Below are positions 11,365 to 19,895 of a DNA stretch of 64,000 bases, piece by piece (positions within the stretch are counted from its first letter, which is position 1; each line of letters begins with the position of its first letter). The notes below the pieces were generated by a model. It saw nothing but the letters and a program-made list of their open reading frames with translations, made no database searches and was not told where the DNA came from. This stretch comes from Luteibacter jiangsuensis (lineage in GTDB: Bacteria > Pseudomonadota > Gammaproteobacteria > Xanthomonadales > Rhodanobacteraceae), in NCBI RefSeq assembly GCF_011742555.1, contig NZ_JAAQQR010000002.1, positions 434,001 through 498,000 on the forward strand. The letters are read 5' to 3'. The position numbers and the translations under genes are program-made.

Positions 11365-12251
11365 GTTCGCTTCGCAGGGTGGGCTCGCCTGTTCGGCGTC
11401 GCATCGGCGCGTGTGCCTTGGCTTGAGAGCCAGTACCCGTCCCCCTCGCCGCGAAGGTTTACGTCGTTCCTTGCGAAAGGAGAGCCGCTGCGCGGCTAGT
11501 GTCTTATGGCTGCGCCGCGGCGGACGGTGCAGGCTCGTGTTGGGAGAGCAAAGCGCGAGTGGGGGGAGCGAAGCACGAGCCGATGGTTTGCTTTCGCCTC
11601 TTGCCGACCGAGGCGCTGGGTGCCTGCTTTCGCAGGCACGACGGTTAGGTGCTGCGATACCGTCGCGTCGTGCTCTTGTGGGAGCCGTTTCGCTTTGTGT
11701 GGGAGCCGCTTCAGCGGCGATGGGTGCTTGCGGCAAGCGTGCCCGCTGCCGCGGGATCGCCGGCGAAGCCGGCTCCCACAGAAAACATCGCGAATCGTCT
11801 TTGGTGCGGATGGGGGAATTGTAGGAGCGCGCCTCCCAGCTACCGCCGTGCCTGCGAAGGCAGGCACCCAGCGACTTGAGCGCGGACAGTCACCACAGGC
11901 CGACAAAGCAACGCCACGCACTACACATCACACACACCGCACCGTCCGATGCCGGTAGCCGTCGCCCTCGCCGCGATGTCTGGAGTCGAGGGCGGCCGGG
12001 CGGAGAAGGCCCGTCAGGGGGCGGGCCTGGACGGCCCGCCGTCTTCGCCGAGGCAGGAGGCCGAGTCGAAGACCCCCGCCCGGACGCCCGGGTCCGCCGC
12101 GGCGCCAGCCATAAGACACCGAGCCGCGCAGCGGCTCTCCTTTCGCAAGGAACGACGCAAGTCTTCGCGGCGAGGGCGACGGCTGCCGGCTTCCCGACCA
12201 CGTACGAGCGCCGAGCGCGAGGCCGAAGGCGAGCCCACCCTACGAAGCGAA
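11365..12251. repeat. Gene-free repeat island with two inverted arms of about 160 bp
   Basis: The 1-kb gap between tolC and waaA holds repeats rather than genes. The left arm (about 11365-11525) and right arm (about 12092-12251) are inverted copies. Both contain CTTCG-AGGGTGGGCTCGCC, CCCTCGCCGCGAAG, CGTCGTTCCTTGCGAAAGG, AGAGCCGCTGCGCGGCT, TGTCTTATGGCTG and CGCCGCGGCGGAC; the inner blocks are nearly identical and the outer parts diverge. A partial third copy of the CCCTCGCCGCGA block lies near 11960. Inside are a GTGCCTGC-TTTCGCAGGCAC hairpin at 11621-11640 and its inverse at 11853-11872, plus a GTGGGAGCC element. Open frames exist on both strands but follow the repeats and have no recognisable product. 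Confidence 0.7.
11697..11780. repeat. REP/BIME-like palindrome, mixed-arm copy
   Basis: The left arm TGTGGGAGCCGCTTCAGCGG starts at 11697. The right arm, GATCGCCGGCGAAGCCGGCTCCCACA, ends at 11780. The two arms carry different stem types (GCCGCTTCAGCGGC and GCCGGCTTCGCCGGC). A degenerate left-arm fragment precedes it near 11677. Confidence 0.8.
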
Positions 12252-12332
12252 AAGCAACACCATCAAATAGCGAAGCCGCACTCCCCCAATGCGCGAAGAC
12301 CCTTTTTTCATCCACGATACCGAGCCCCGGCC

Positions 12333-13604
12333 CTACTCCTGCAACAGCCGGTCGACGAGTTCCATCACCTTTCCGACGGAGCCGCGCTCGCTGTCGAATA
12401 CATGGCGGGCGCGGCGCCCCATCGTTTCCCGGCGCTCCCGATCGCGCAGCAGGGACAGGACCTGTTCGCCGAGTTCGCTCTCGTCCTTTACCCGCTGGCC
12501 GCCGCCTTCGTCGAGTAGCGCCTGGGTGATCTCTTCGAAGTTGAACGTGTGCGGCCCCACCAGCACGGGTTTGCAAAGCGCCGCGGGCTCCAGCACGTTA
12601 TGGCCGCCGATGGGCACGAGGCTGCCGCCGACGAAGGCCACGTCCGCCGAGGCGAAGAAGCGCAACAGTTCACCCATGGAATCGATGACGAAACACTGCG
12701 TGGCATGGCCCGGCGCCTTGTCGGCGCTACGCGTGGCCACGTTGAATCCGAGGCTCCGCACCGAGGCTTCCACCGCCTTGAATCGCTCCGGATGGCGCGG
12801 CGCGATGAGCAGCAAGGCATCGGGCAGGCGGCGCATCACGCTGAGATGCGCCTCGAGCACGCACATCTCCTCCCCTTCGTGCGTACTGGCGGCGATCCAG
12901 ACCGGGCGGCCCGTACCCCACGCTTCGCGCATCGCCTTCCCGGCTTCCAGCGCTGCCTGGGGCACAGGCATGTCGAACTTGAGATTGCCGCAGACGGTGA
13001 GCTGGCTGGGTTCGGCGCCGAGCAGGCGATAGCGGGCAGCGTCGGTGCGCGACTGCGCCGCGATGTGGCTCACGCAGCGCAGCGCGCGCTTCACCAGCGA
13101 ACTCATGCGCGCATAGCCCCGCAGCGATCGCTCGGAAAGCCGCGCGTTGGCGATCAGCAACGGGATGCCGTGCCGGCGGCAGGCGAAGTAGAGGTTCGGC
13201 CAGATTTCCGTTTCCACGATCACGGCCAGACGCGGACGCGTGTTGCGCAGGAAGCGCTTCACGGCGAATGGCAGGTCATAGGGAAGATAGACGCTGTGCA
13301 CGCTGTCGCCGAACAGCTGGCGCACGCGCTCGGAGCCGGTGGGCGTCACCGTGGTCACCAGCATCGGCGCCTGCGGATAGGCCTCCATCAGGGCCTTTAC
13401 CAACGGCTCCGCCGCGTTCACCTCGCCCACGGACACGGCGTGCACCCACAGGCAGCCGGCAAGGCGCGGCTCGCGGAACTGGCCAAAGCGCTCGCGCCAG
13501 CGCACGTGGTAATCGCCATAGCGCATGCCTCTCGCCATGAGGCGGAGCATCACCAAGGGCGTGAACAGGTACATGGCGAGGTTGTAGAGCAGGCGCAGGA
13601 GCAC
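12333..13604 (-). CDS. waaA: 3-deoxy-D-manno-octulosonic acid (Kdo) transferase
   Basis: Transfers Kdo from CMP-Kdo to lipid IVA, joining lipid A to the LPS core; acts at the cytoplasmic face of the inner membrane. The product is 423 residues, the usual length. An N-terminal membrane anchor (LLYNLAMYLFTPLVMLRL) is followed by the GT30 N-domain with VGEVNAAEPL and YLPYDLPFAVKRFL. The C-terminal GT-B domain has GGSLVPIGGHNVLEPAALCKP, the conserved nucleotide-sugar segment. It is divergent from an LpxL-type acyltransferase, placing two lipid A/core steps side by side. Confidence 0.96.
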   Translation of the reverse strand: MLLRLLYNLAMYLFTPLVMLRLMARGMRYGDYHVRWRERFGQFREPRLAGCLWVHAVSVGEVNAAEPLVKALMEAYPQAPMLVTTVTPTGSERVRQLFGDSVHSVYLPYDLPFAVKRFLRNTRPRLAVIVETEIWPNLYFACRRHGIPLLIANARLSERSLRGYARMSSLVKRALRCVSHIAAQSRTDAARYRLLGAEPSQLTVCGNLKFDMPVPQAALEAGKAMREAWGTGRPVWIAASTHEGEEMCVLEAHLSVMRRLPDALLLIAPRHPERFKAVEASVRSLGFNVATRSADKAPGHATQCFVIDSMGELLRFFASADVAFVGGSLVPIGGHNVLEPAALCKPVLVGPHTFNFEEITQALLDEGGGQRVKDESELGEQVLSLLRDRERRETMGRRARHVFDSERGSVGKVMELVDRLLQE

Positions 13605-13655
13605 GCGGATCCCTGGATTTGCCGGTAGCCCGGCAGTATAGCCGCCCCCTTTCGC

Positions 13656-13661
13656 TACAAT
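13656..13661 (+). promoter_or_regulatory. -10 box TACAAT, apparently for a leaderless acyltransferase mRNA
   Basis: TACAAT at 13656-13661 lies only nine bases before the acyltransferase ATG at 13670. Normal spacing would start transcription at about 13668, leaving essentially no leader and no Shine-Dalgarno sequence; none is visible. No convincing -35 box was found 16-18 bases upstream. Confidence 0.4.
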
Positions 13662-13669
13662 GGCCGGCC

Positions 13670-14596
13670 ATGCCCGGTATGCCCCGCCCCCACCTCACCC
13701 GCGCCCTGCTCGCGCCCCGCCACTGGCCGGCGTGGCTGGGCGTCGCGTTCATCTGGCTGATCGCGCACCTGCCGTTCCGGCTCCTGATGCGCCTGGGCCG
13801 CCTTGCCGGCCGGCTGGCCCTGCACCTGAACCCCGAACGGCGCCGCATCGCGGCGACGAACATCGCGCTGTGCTTTCCCGAACTCGACGCGACGGCACAG
13901 AAGGCGCTGGTACGGGCAAACCTGTGCGACGTGGGCATGATGCTGGCCGAATTCGCCCTGGGATGGATGGGCTCGGATCGCGCCATCGCCCGTGTGCCCG
14001 TCACCGTCGACGGCCTCGAGCATCTGGAGGCGGCCCGCAAGGCGGGTCGCGGCGTGCTGCTCGTCGGCGGCCATTTTTCGCACCTGGAACTCTGCGCCCG
14101 GCTGGTGTCGCAACGCATCCGGATCGCCGGCATGTACCGGCGCATGGATTCGGACGTGTTCGAGTTCGCGGTGCTCCGCTCGCGCCTGCATTACGCCGAC
14201 GCCATGTTCGAAAAGGACGACATCCGGGGCACGGTGAGGTACCTGAAATCCGGCGGCACGCTCTGGTACGCGCCCGACCAGGACATGCGCAGCAAAGACA
14301 ACGTGTTCGTGCCCTTTTTCGGCGTGCAGGCCGCCACGATCACCGCCACGCATCACCTGGCCCGACTTTCCGGAGCACTGGTCATTCCCTTTTATCACCG
14401 CCGGTTGCCCGGCGACGCGGGTTACGCGATGCGTCTGGGCGCGCCGATGGAAGACTTCCCCAGCAAAGACCCGAGCCTGGACACGGCACGCGTGAACGCG
14501 CAGATCGAGCAGATGGTGCGCGAGGCGCCGGAGCAGTACCTCTGGGTGCACAAGCGCTTCAAGACGCGCCCTCCCGGCGAGCCGAAAGTTTACTGA
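13670..14596 (+). CDS. LpxL/HtrB-type lipid A acyltransferase
   Basis: Acyl-ACP-dependent acyltransferase that adds a secondary fatty acid to lipid A (LpxL/LpxM superfamily, inner membrane). The product is 308 residues. An N-terminal hydrophobic anchor lies at about residues 22-40. The active-site H(x4)E motif is GGHFSHLELCAR near residue 130. WYAPDQDM, the conserved RxxD-like region and QYLWVHKRFKTRP at the C-terminus are family signatures. Start at 13670 or the ATG nine bases later. The position beside waaA supports the role; which acyl position is modified cannot be told. Confidence 0.9.
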   Translation: MPGMPRPHLTRALLAPRHWPAWLGVAFIWLIAHLPFRLLMRLGRLAGRLALHLNPERRRIAATNIALCFPELDATAQKALVRANLCDVGMMLAEFALGWMGSDRAIARVPVTVDGLEHLEAARKAGRGVLLVGGHFSHLELCARLVSQRIRIAGMYRRMDSDVFEFAVLRSRLHYADAMFEKDDIRGTVRYLKSGGTLWYAPDQDMRSKDNVFVPFFGVQAATITATHHLARLSGALVIPFYHRRLPGDAGYAMRLGAPMEDFPSKDPSLDTARVNAQIEQMVREAPEQYLWVHKRFKTRPPGEPKVY

Positions 14597-14798
14597 AACG
14601 CGGCGAGGCGACCGCCAGCGCGCTTCCTACATGGTTCAGGCGAAGCCTTTCGGTGCACGAGGTTGCGCGCCGCTTTCCCCTACCTTTCGAGAAGCCTAAC
14701 GCCGACAGAACCATGGGCGGGCGGCCTGGCATCATGAAAGCCTCGGGAAAAAAGACGTGCGTAGAACGTGCGTCGTCAACACGAAACGGATCTTCCCC

Positions 14799-15713
14799 AT
14801 GCAATCGATCTTTCGCTTCGCACGATCGCTGAGCGGTCGCGCCGGCTGGCACAGCTCACGCACGCACGGCATCGGCGCCGCGTTCACGTACTTCGGCCGC
14901 TGCCTCGCCAACTGGCGTCAGCACGATGCCTGGCTGGCTTTTCTGGAATCCGCGCCCATGGCGGGTATCGCATCCATCGACCGCGTGTTGCCCGAGCGCT
15001 ACCAGCACCGCTACATCAGCCTGTCGTGGAGCCGACAGCAGCGGCTCGATGCCCTGCGTCAGCACTATGCCTTCGCGCTGGCGCGCTTTCCGCGCCCGCT
15101 ATTCCACACGCTTTATCGCGAACGGCAGGTGTTGCTCGGCAAGGTGGCCCTGCGCGACGGCGGGTATCTTTCGCTCATCCTGAAGGCACCGTTCCGGCGC
15201 AGTCGCGAGGGCGAAATGAGCCTTTCGCTCACCGACGAAAACGGCCTGCAGATCTCTTATACGACCGTGGCCTTCGTCGACGAGGGCCGCACGATCGTCA
15301 TCGGCTGCCTGCAGGGCGCCGCCAACAATGCGGGACGCGACGTCGTGCGGGAACTCACCCGCCAGTGCCACGGCTTGCGGCCGAAAAATCTCCTGCTGTC
15401 GATGGTCCGCGCACTCGCCGAGGCGTTCGAGGTCGAACGCGTGCTCGGCATAGGCAATGACGCCCATGTCTTCGCCGGCATCCCCAACAAGGTGAAGGCC
15501 GATTACGACAGCTTCTGGATGGAGGCCGGCGCCGTGCCGGCCGAGCATGGCTTTTACGAGCTCCCGCCGCGCGAGCCGACGCGTTGCGCGTCGGAAGTCG
15601 AAAGCAAGCGCCGGGCAGAGTTCCGTCGCCGCGAAGCGTTGCGCGCCGAAGCGTGCGAATCAATCCTGGCCGCTTTCGGTTTCGAACGGAGGCCGGTTGC
15701 TCTCGCTGCCTGA
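14799..15713 (+). CDS. VirK/YbjX (DUF535) family protein
   Basis: A 304-residue protein of the DUF535 family (E. coli YbjX, Salmonella/Shigella VirK), linked in other bacteria to outer-membrane integrity and resistance to antimicrobial peptides. Recognisable family segments are HPLY-like SLSWSRQQRLDALRQHY, YRERQVLLGKV, LQG and the C-terminal GIGNDAHVF, KADYDSFW, LPPREP. The ATG at 14799 was chosen because homology begins there; GTG at 14757 would add 14 residues. No clear ribosome-binding site precedes either. The last 54 bases overlap the 3' end of the opposing glycosyltransferase gene. Confidence 0.82.
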   Translation: MQSIFRFARSLSGRAGWHSSRTHGIGAAFTYFGRCLANWRQHDAWLAFLESAPMAGIASIDRVLPERYQHRYISLSWSRQQRLDALRQHYAFALARFPRPLFHTLYRERQVLLGKVALRDGGYLSLILKAPFRRSREGEMSLSLTDENGLQISYTTVAFVDEGRTIVIGCLQGAANNAGRDVVRELTRQCHGLRPKNLLLSMVRALAEAFEVERVLGIGNDAHVFAGIPNKVKADYDSFWMEAGAVPAEHGFYELPPREPTRCASEVESKRRAEFRRREALRAEACESILAAFGFERRPVALAA

Positions 15714-16454
15714 ACGGCGCAACTCGTACAGCTTGGCGTACTTCAGGAACGCGTAGAACGCGTGCACACGCGCGGCGACGAATCCCGCCCATCCACCGCG
15801 CCAGTGGCCGCGCCAGAAGTAATAGCGAAGGAACGCCACGGTGGGGTAAACGACCATGCGCGCGCGGAGGAATCGTGGCGCCCGCCCGTGGCGGTCGCGC
15901 ACCTGCAGCGACGAATACCGGTTGGCCTTCTCCACCCGCCCCTCGATATCGCGCTCGCCGTAATGATCGATCACGGCGTCCAGACGCTGCACCGGCCCAT
16001 CGACAACCACGCTCTCATGCACCTCGTGGCCGCTCATGCGGGCACGGGTCCGGTCGAACAGGCGCACGTAGTGATTGAGGCGCGCGCGGTCGGGCTGCCA
16101 GCGCCAGAAGACCCACTCCCGACGGAGCAGCACGTAGCCGGCAGCCTGTGGTGCCTGCAGCACGGCCCGAATGCGTGCCGCCGCCGCCGGGGTCAGCGCC
16201 TCGTCGGAATCGAGCAGGAGCACCCAACGATGCCTGGCGAGATCGATCGCGGCCTGCTTCTGTGCGCTGTAGCCGGCGAACGGCTGCACTTCCACGCGCG
16301 CGCCCAGGCGCGCCGCGATATCCCGCGTGGCATCCCGCGAGCCGGAGTCGAGAACCACCACGTCGTCCGCGAAAGCGACCGAGCCAAGGCAGGTGCCGAT
16401 CGTGTCGGCGTTGTCGAAGGTGGTGACGACCACCGACAGCGGTTCACGCTCCAC
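15660..16454 (-). CDS. Family 2 glycosyltransferase (WaaE/KdtX-like), LPS core
   Basis: GT2-type inverting glycosyltransferase of the LPS-core (WaaE-like) group, 264 residues, cytoplasmic face of the membrane. It has an N-terminal nucleotide-binding SVVVTTFDNADTIGTCL, VVLDSGSRDATR, and the DSDEAL metal motif (about residues 80-86). WVFWRWQP and HEVHESVVVDG are typical of this subgroup, and a C-terminal hydrophobic/aromatic stretch probably associates with the membrane. The GTG start at 16454 overlaps the end of the O-antigen ligase gene by 11 bases, so the two are translationally coupled. Confidence 0.88.
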   Translation of the reverse strand: MEREPLSVVVTTFDNADTIGTCLGSVAFADDVVVLDSGSRDATRDIAARLGARVEVQPFAGYSAQKQAAIDLARHRWVLLLDSDEALTPAAAARIRAVLQAPQAAGYVLLRREWVFWRWQPDRARLNHYVRLFDRTRARMSGHEVHESVVVDGPVQRLDAVIDHYGERDIEGRVEKANRYSSLQVRDRHGRAPRFLRARMVVYPTVAFLRYYFWRGHWRGGWAGFVAARVHAFYAFLKYAKLYELRRSGSESNRPPFETESGQD

Positions 16455-17727
16455 GGTGTGCCTCGCTGTCGTCGGGCAAATCCGCGAAGAGGGCCGCCGC
16501 CCAGACGGAGAGCAGCCAGGCGGCCAGCAACCCCCACCAGGCCGAATAGAAGGCCATATGGGTGTTCACTGGGAACAGGATCGCCACCAGCGCGACCGTT
16601 GCCGGGAAGGCGCGATCGCGTGCGGCCCGCCCCGCCCGGCGCCACGTGCGTATGGCGAAGACGGCAGCGGCGAGCCACGCGAGCAGGCCGATCGTGCCGG
16701 TTTCCGTGGCAACCTCCAGCACGACCTGATGCGCATGGCAGGCACCCTCGCCTTCCCCGCACTTCTCCATCGTGAGGAAGTGATCGCCAGGCGACGCCAC
16801 CGACGGATACGCGACCCGGAAACCGCGGACGCCCACGCCATTGACCGGATGCGCCGCATACATGCGAAGTGCGGTGGTCCAGATATCGAGCCGCCCCGTC
16901 AGCGCGGTGTCGATGCCGGTCGTGGTGCCCGACAGTGCCGGCACGGTATGCGCCACCCGGTCGCGGAAGCGGGGCGACACCTGCCACGCCAGCAAGGCCG
17001 CCACCGCGACCAGGAGGCCGGCGCCGAGGCAGGCTACCGCGAAGCGCCGGGGCGAGCCGGCTTCGCGCCAGAGGAACGCGATGCCGACCAGTGCATAGCA
17101 GAGCCAGGAGGCCCGCGAGCCGGACAACAGCACCGGGCCGAGCGCCATCAGGAAGGCCAGCACGAGCCCCCGGCGTCCCCAGCGTTCGCGGGCAGTCCAC
17201 AGGAGGAATGGCGCGAGCGCCGACAGCGCAGGGCCCAGCTTCAGGTTCGTGGCCCCGAAAATACCCGAGAGACGTTCCGGATCGGACGCGCCGGCGAGGC
17301 CGTAGCCTGTCAGGGCCTGCACCCAGGCGTCGGCAACCCACAGGGCCACCACCGCCGCGGTGGCAACGTAGAGCGCACGAACCTTGCCGGATCTGCGCAT
17401 CGCGAAACAGGTGTACACACCGAGCGGCGCGAAGCGAAGGATGCCCGCCACCGTTCCCCACGACTTCCCCGGCGCGACGGCACCCACCGCGGAGACGAGG
17501 GCCGCCCCGGCATAGGCGGCGAAAAGCCACAGATAGAGCGTCGCGCCCGGGTGATGACGCAGGGCCCGCGGCTCGCGCACGAGGAGCAGAACGGAGCCCA
17601 CCAGCGCGAGGAAGACACCGAGCTCGGCGCTGCGGCCGAACGGCAACAGGGCGGGAACCAGCCAGACGGGCAACAACGGCGAGGCGAGGCCCGCCCGGAT
17701 CGTGGCGACGAGGCCGCGCCCGCTCAC
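16444..17727 (-). CDS. O-antigen ligase-like polymerase (WaaL/Wzy family membrane protein)
   Basis: Integral membrane protein of the Wzy_C superfamily, 427 residues with about ten or more hydrophobic helices, expected to ligate or polymerise O-antigen at the periplasmic face. LSGSRASWL and the large periplasmic loop with GVGVRGFRVAYP and HAHQVVLEVATETG match the ligase-family loop, including the key His. The start is the GTG at 17727, whose bases overlap the stop codon of the preceding glycosyltransferase (GTGA). A longer open frame upstream is only a shadow of that gene. Ligase versus polymerase cannot be settled from sequence. Confidence 0.85.
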   Translation of the reverse strand: MSGRGLVATIRAGLASPLLPVWLVPALLPFGRSAELGVFLALVGSVLLLVREPRALRHHPGATLYLWLFAAYAGAALVSAVGAVAPGKSWGTVAGILRFAPLGVYTCFAMRRSGKVRALYVATAAVVALWVADAWVQALTGYGLAGASDPERLSGIFGATNLKLGPALSALAPFLLWTARERWGRRGLVLAFLMALGPVLLSGSRASWLCYALVGIAFLWREAGSPRRFAVACLGAGLLVAVAALLAWQVSPRFRDRVAHTVPALSGTTTGIDTALTGRLDIWTTALRMYAAHPVNGVGVRGFRVAYPSVASPGDHFLTMEKCGEGEGACHAHQVVLEVATETGTIGLLAWLAAAVFAIRTWRRAGRAARDRAFPATVALVAILFPVNTHMAFYSAWWGLLAAWLLSVWAAALFADLPDDSEAHRGA

Positions 17728-18863
17728 GCGGCGGGCTTGCCGTTCACCACCTCGTCGTAGAGCGCCAGCGTGGCCGACTGCATGTCGGCAAGCCGATAGC
17801 TGCGAGGGGGCGGGATGGGCGGGGCGAACCGAAGGAGTTCCGCCGCGCGCTCCACCAGTTTCTCGCGGTCGCCGAGCGGTACCCGGCCCGCAGGGTAGAG
17901 CTCGGCCAGCAGTTCGCCCACGCCGCCATGCGCATAGCCCATGACCGGACGGCAAAGCGCCAGCGCCTCGACCACGGTGCGGCCGAACGATTCGGGCCGT
18001 GTCGACAGCTGCAACACGAGCGCCGACATGGCGTAGATGTCGCGAACGTCGCCACGTTGCGGCGAAATCACCACCTTGCCTTCGAGTCCGCGCTGGCGCA
18101 CCAGCGCGCGCAGTTCCTCGATATAGGCTTCCCGGCCGGGCTCGTCCGCGCCCAGCAGGAGCAGGCGTGCGTCGATGTCGCGCTGGGCCAGGTCGGCGAT
18201 GAGTTCGATGGCGTCGGCATGGCCCTTCAGGCGCGTGCCGCGGCCCGGAAGGGTGAGGAGCGGCGCGCCGGCCAGCTGTGGATACTGCTCGAAGAAGGCA
18301 CGCTGCCAGGCGTCGTCCGGGCGATAACCGTAGGGGAAAGCTTCGGTGTCGATGCCGCGGGGAATGACTTCGATGCGGGCGGTGTCGACCTGGTCGGGGT
18401 AGTGGCGCAGCACGTAGTCGCGCAATGTCTGGGAAACCACGATGACCCGTTCCCCGCGCATGAGGATGGCGCTGTAGCGCCCCGGGGTATTCAGGCCATG
18501 CACGGTGGTGACGAAGTGCGGCCGCGGTTTCACGCCACGCATGGCCCACCAGCCGATCCACGCCGGCAGCCTCGACCGGGCGTGTACGATGTCCGGCTGC
18601 ACTTCGCGCAGTACCTTGCGCAGCTTCCCCACCGTGAACAGCGTGCCCAGGGACTTCTTGCCGATGGGAAGCGCGATGTGGCGGCTGCCCTCGGCTTCCA
18701 GCTGCGCCACCATGGGCCCGCCCGCCGAGACCACGATCGACCGATGGCCGGCCTGAACCAGCGCCCGGCCGATTTCGAGGGTCGACCGCTCGGCGCCGCC
18801 CGAATTCAGGGCGGGGATCAGCTGCACGACGGTCATCGTCCGATGCTCGGAGACGGTGGCCAT
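17724..18863 (-). CDS. Family 4 glycosyltransferase (GT-B fold), LPS related
   Basis: Retaining glycosyltransferase of the GT4 family, 379 residues. The N-terminal acceptor domain starts PALNSGGAERSTLEIGRAL, a typical GT4 opening. The C-terminal donor domain has LPGRGTRLKGHADAI and the EX7E motif in RPESFGRTVVEALALCRP (about residues 300-320). First gene of a coupled run with the O-antigen ligase-like and GT2 genes. The donor sugar cannot be deduced. ATG at 18863 or 18836; neither has a strong ribosome-binding site. Confidence 0.9.
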   Translation of the reverse strand: MATVSEHRTMTVVQLIPALNSGGAERSTLEIGRALVQAGHRSIVVSAGGPMVAQLEAEGSRHIALPIGKKSLGTLFTVGKLRKVLREVQPDIVHARSRLPAWIGWWAMRGVKPRPHFVTTVHGLNTPGRYSAILMRGERVIVVSQTLRDYVLRHYPDQVDTARIEVIPRGIDTEAFPYGYRPDDAWQRAFFEQYPQLAGAPLLTLPGRGTRLKGHADAIELIADLAQRDIDARLLLLGADEPGREAYIEELRALVRQRGLEGKVVISPQRGDVRDIYAMSALVLQLSTRPESFGRTVVEALALCRPVMGYAHGGVGELLAELYPAGRVPLGDREKLVERAAELLRFAPPIPPPRSYRLADMQSATLALYDEVVNGKPAA

Positions 18864-18924
18864 GGGTGGGTCCGGTAAGAGGGAGGTACGCGAGGCATGC
18901 AGGAAACATGCCCCGGGGGGCCGA

Positions 18925-19131
18925 TCAGTCTTTCAGTACGTAGGTGGCGCCGCAATAGGAACACTTGGACGTGCCGCCATCGTCCTCGATGGGGAGGTAC
19001 ACGCGCGGGTGCGAGTTCCACAGGTACATGCCGGGCATCGGGCAGGACAGCGGCAGGTCGGCGCGAGTGACTTCGTAGCGGTTTTCGGCGTTCGCCGGGA
19101 TCAGCGGCGCGGCCGCGGGATTGGGGCGCAT
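18925..19131 (-). CDS. Small CHCC zinc-finger protein
   Basis: A 68-residue protein of the zf-CHCC type (related to the zinc-binding C-terminus of complex I subunit NDUFS6). The ligands are CPMPG at about residue 30, HPRVYL at about 43 and CSYCGATY near the C-terminus. The start at 19131 gives the family's usual short length; the frame upstream has no match. It lies 61 bp upstream of the GT4 gene on the same strand and may head the same transcript. Physiological role unknown. Confidence 0.85.
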   Translation of the reverse strand: MRPNPAAAPLIPANAENRYEVTRADLPLSCPMPGMYLWNSHPRVYLPIEDDGGTSKCSYCGATYVLKD

Positions 19132-19178
19132 GGGGAAACTCCGGGCGATGCGGTCGAACAGGGAGCAGCGATGGTAGC

Positions 19179-19213
19179 AAAAAAGAAAACCCGCGCCGTC
19201 GCCGGCGCGGGTT
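19179..19213 (-). terminator. Rho-independent terminator after yceI
   Basis: On the minus strand AACCCGCGCC pairs with GGCGCGGGTT around a six-base loop, followed by TTCTTTTTT. It starts 25 bases after the YceI stop codon and overlaps the leader of the zinc-finger gene, which therefore probably has its own promoter. Confidence 0.85.
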
Positions 19214-19237
19214 CCAGGGTCGTTCCGTAGCGAACGA

Positions 19238-19828
19238 TTACTTCTTTTCGGCCGAAGCGTCGTGGGCCTCGGTGGTGATGCGGACCTTGATCTCGTCCGA
19301 CACGTTGGGCACGTACGCGCCAACGCCGAAATCGGAACGCTTGAGGGTGGTGGTGGCGTCGAAACCGACCGTCTGCACCTTCATCATCGGATGCGGACCG
19401 ATCTTGTTCAGGGTCACGTCGAGCGTCACCGGTTTGGTCACGCCGTGCACGGTGAGGTCGCCCACCACCTTCAGCTTGCCCTTGCCCGCCGGGGTCACCT
19501 TGGTGCTCTTGAAGGTCACATTCGGGTACTTGGCGGCATCGAGGAAGTCCGCGGACTTCAGGTGCTCGTCGAGCTTCGGCACGAACGAGTCGAGCCCGGA
19601 CAGCGGAAGCGTCGCTTCCACGGTGGCCTTGGACGGGTCCTTCTCGTCGTACACGAGCGTGCCGTCCACCTGGCCCAGGTTGGCCGTGGGGTTGGAGAAG
19701 CCGAAGTGGTTCCAGCTGAACAGCACCATCGTGTGGCCAGGATCGAGCTTATAGGTGACCGGCGCGGCAACGGCGGTACCGGCGGTGGCGACAAGGCCGG
19801 CAAGGACGAGGTAGCGAAGGGCGCGCAT
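19238..19828 (-). CDS. YceI family periplasmic protein
   Basis: Lipocalin-like YceI protein, which binds isoprenoid-type lipids in relatives. The product is 196 residues. The signal peptide MRALRYLVLAGLVATAGTAVA is cleaved before APVTYKLDPGHTMV, the classic start of a mature YceI domain. Later landmarks are FSWNHFGFSNP, ADFLDAAKYP and GVTKPVTLDV. The start at 19828 has GGAGA eight bases upstream. It is a single-gene unit with its own terminator, and is followed upstream by a same-strand nitroreductase 67 bp away. Confidence 0.93.
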   Translation of the reverse strand: MRALRYLVLAGLVATAGTAVAAPVTYKLDPGHTMVLFSWNHFGFSNPTANLGQVDGTLVYDEKDPSKATVEATLPLSGLDSFVPKLDEHLKSADFLDAAKYPNVTFKSTKVTPAGKGKLKVVGDLTVHGVTKPVTLDVTLNKIGPHPMMKVQTVGFDATTTLKRSDFGVGAYVPNVSDEIKVRITTEAHDASAEKK

Positions 19829-19895
19829 GATGAATCTCCTGCAGTGAGTGGTTGCGGGTGGTGGCGGGACCTCGCGGTCACCGCGGAAGAAAGGG

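Noticed and set aside
11496-12576. Several overlapping frames of 130-230 codons in the tolC-waaA gap
   Set aside because: They run through inverted repeats on both strands, mirror each other and have no recognisable product.
17728-18909. Open frame extending the O-antigen ligase upstream to an 821-residue protein
   Set aside because: The added part has no homology, is Arg/Pro/Gly-rich and overlaps the GT4 gene in another frame; the GTG at 17727 overlapping the GT4 stop is the natural start.
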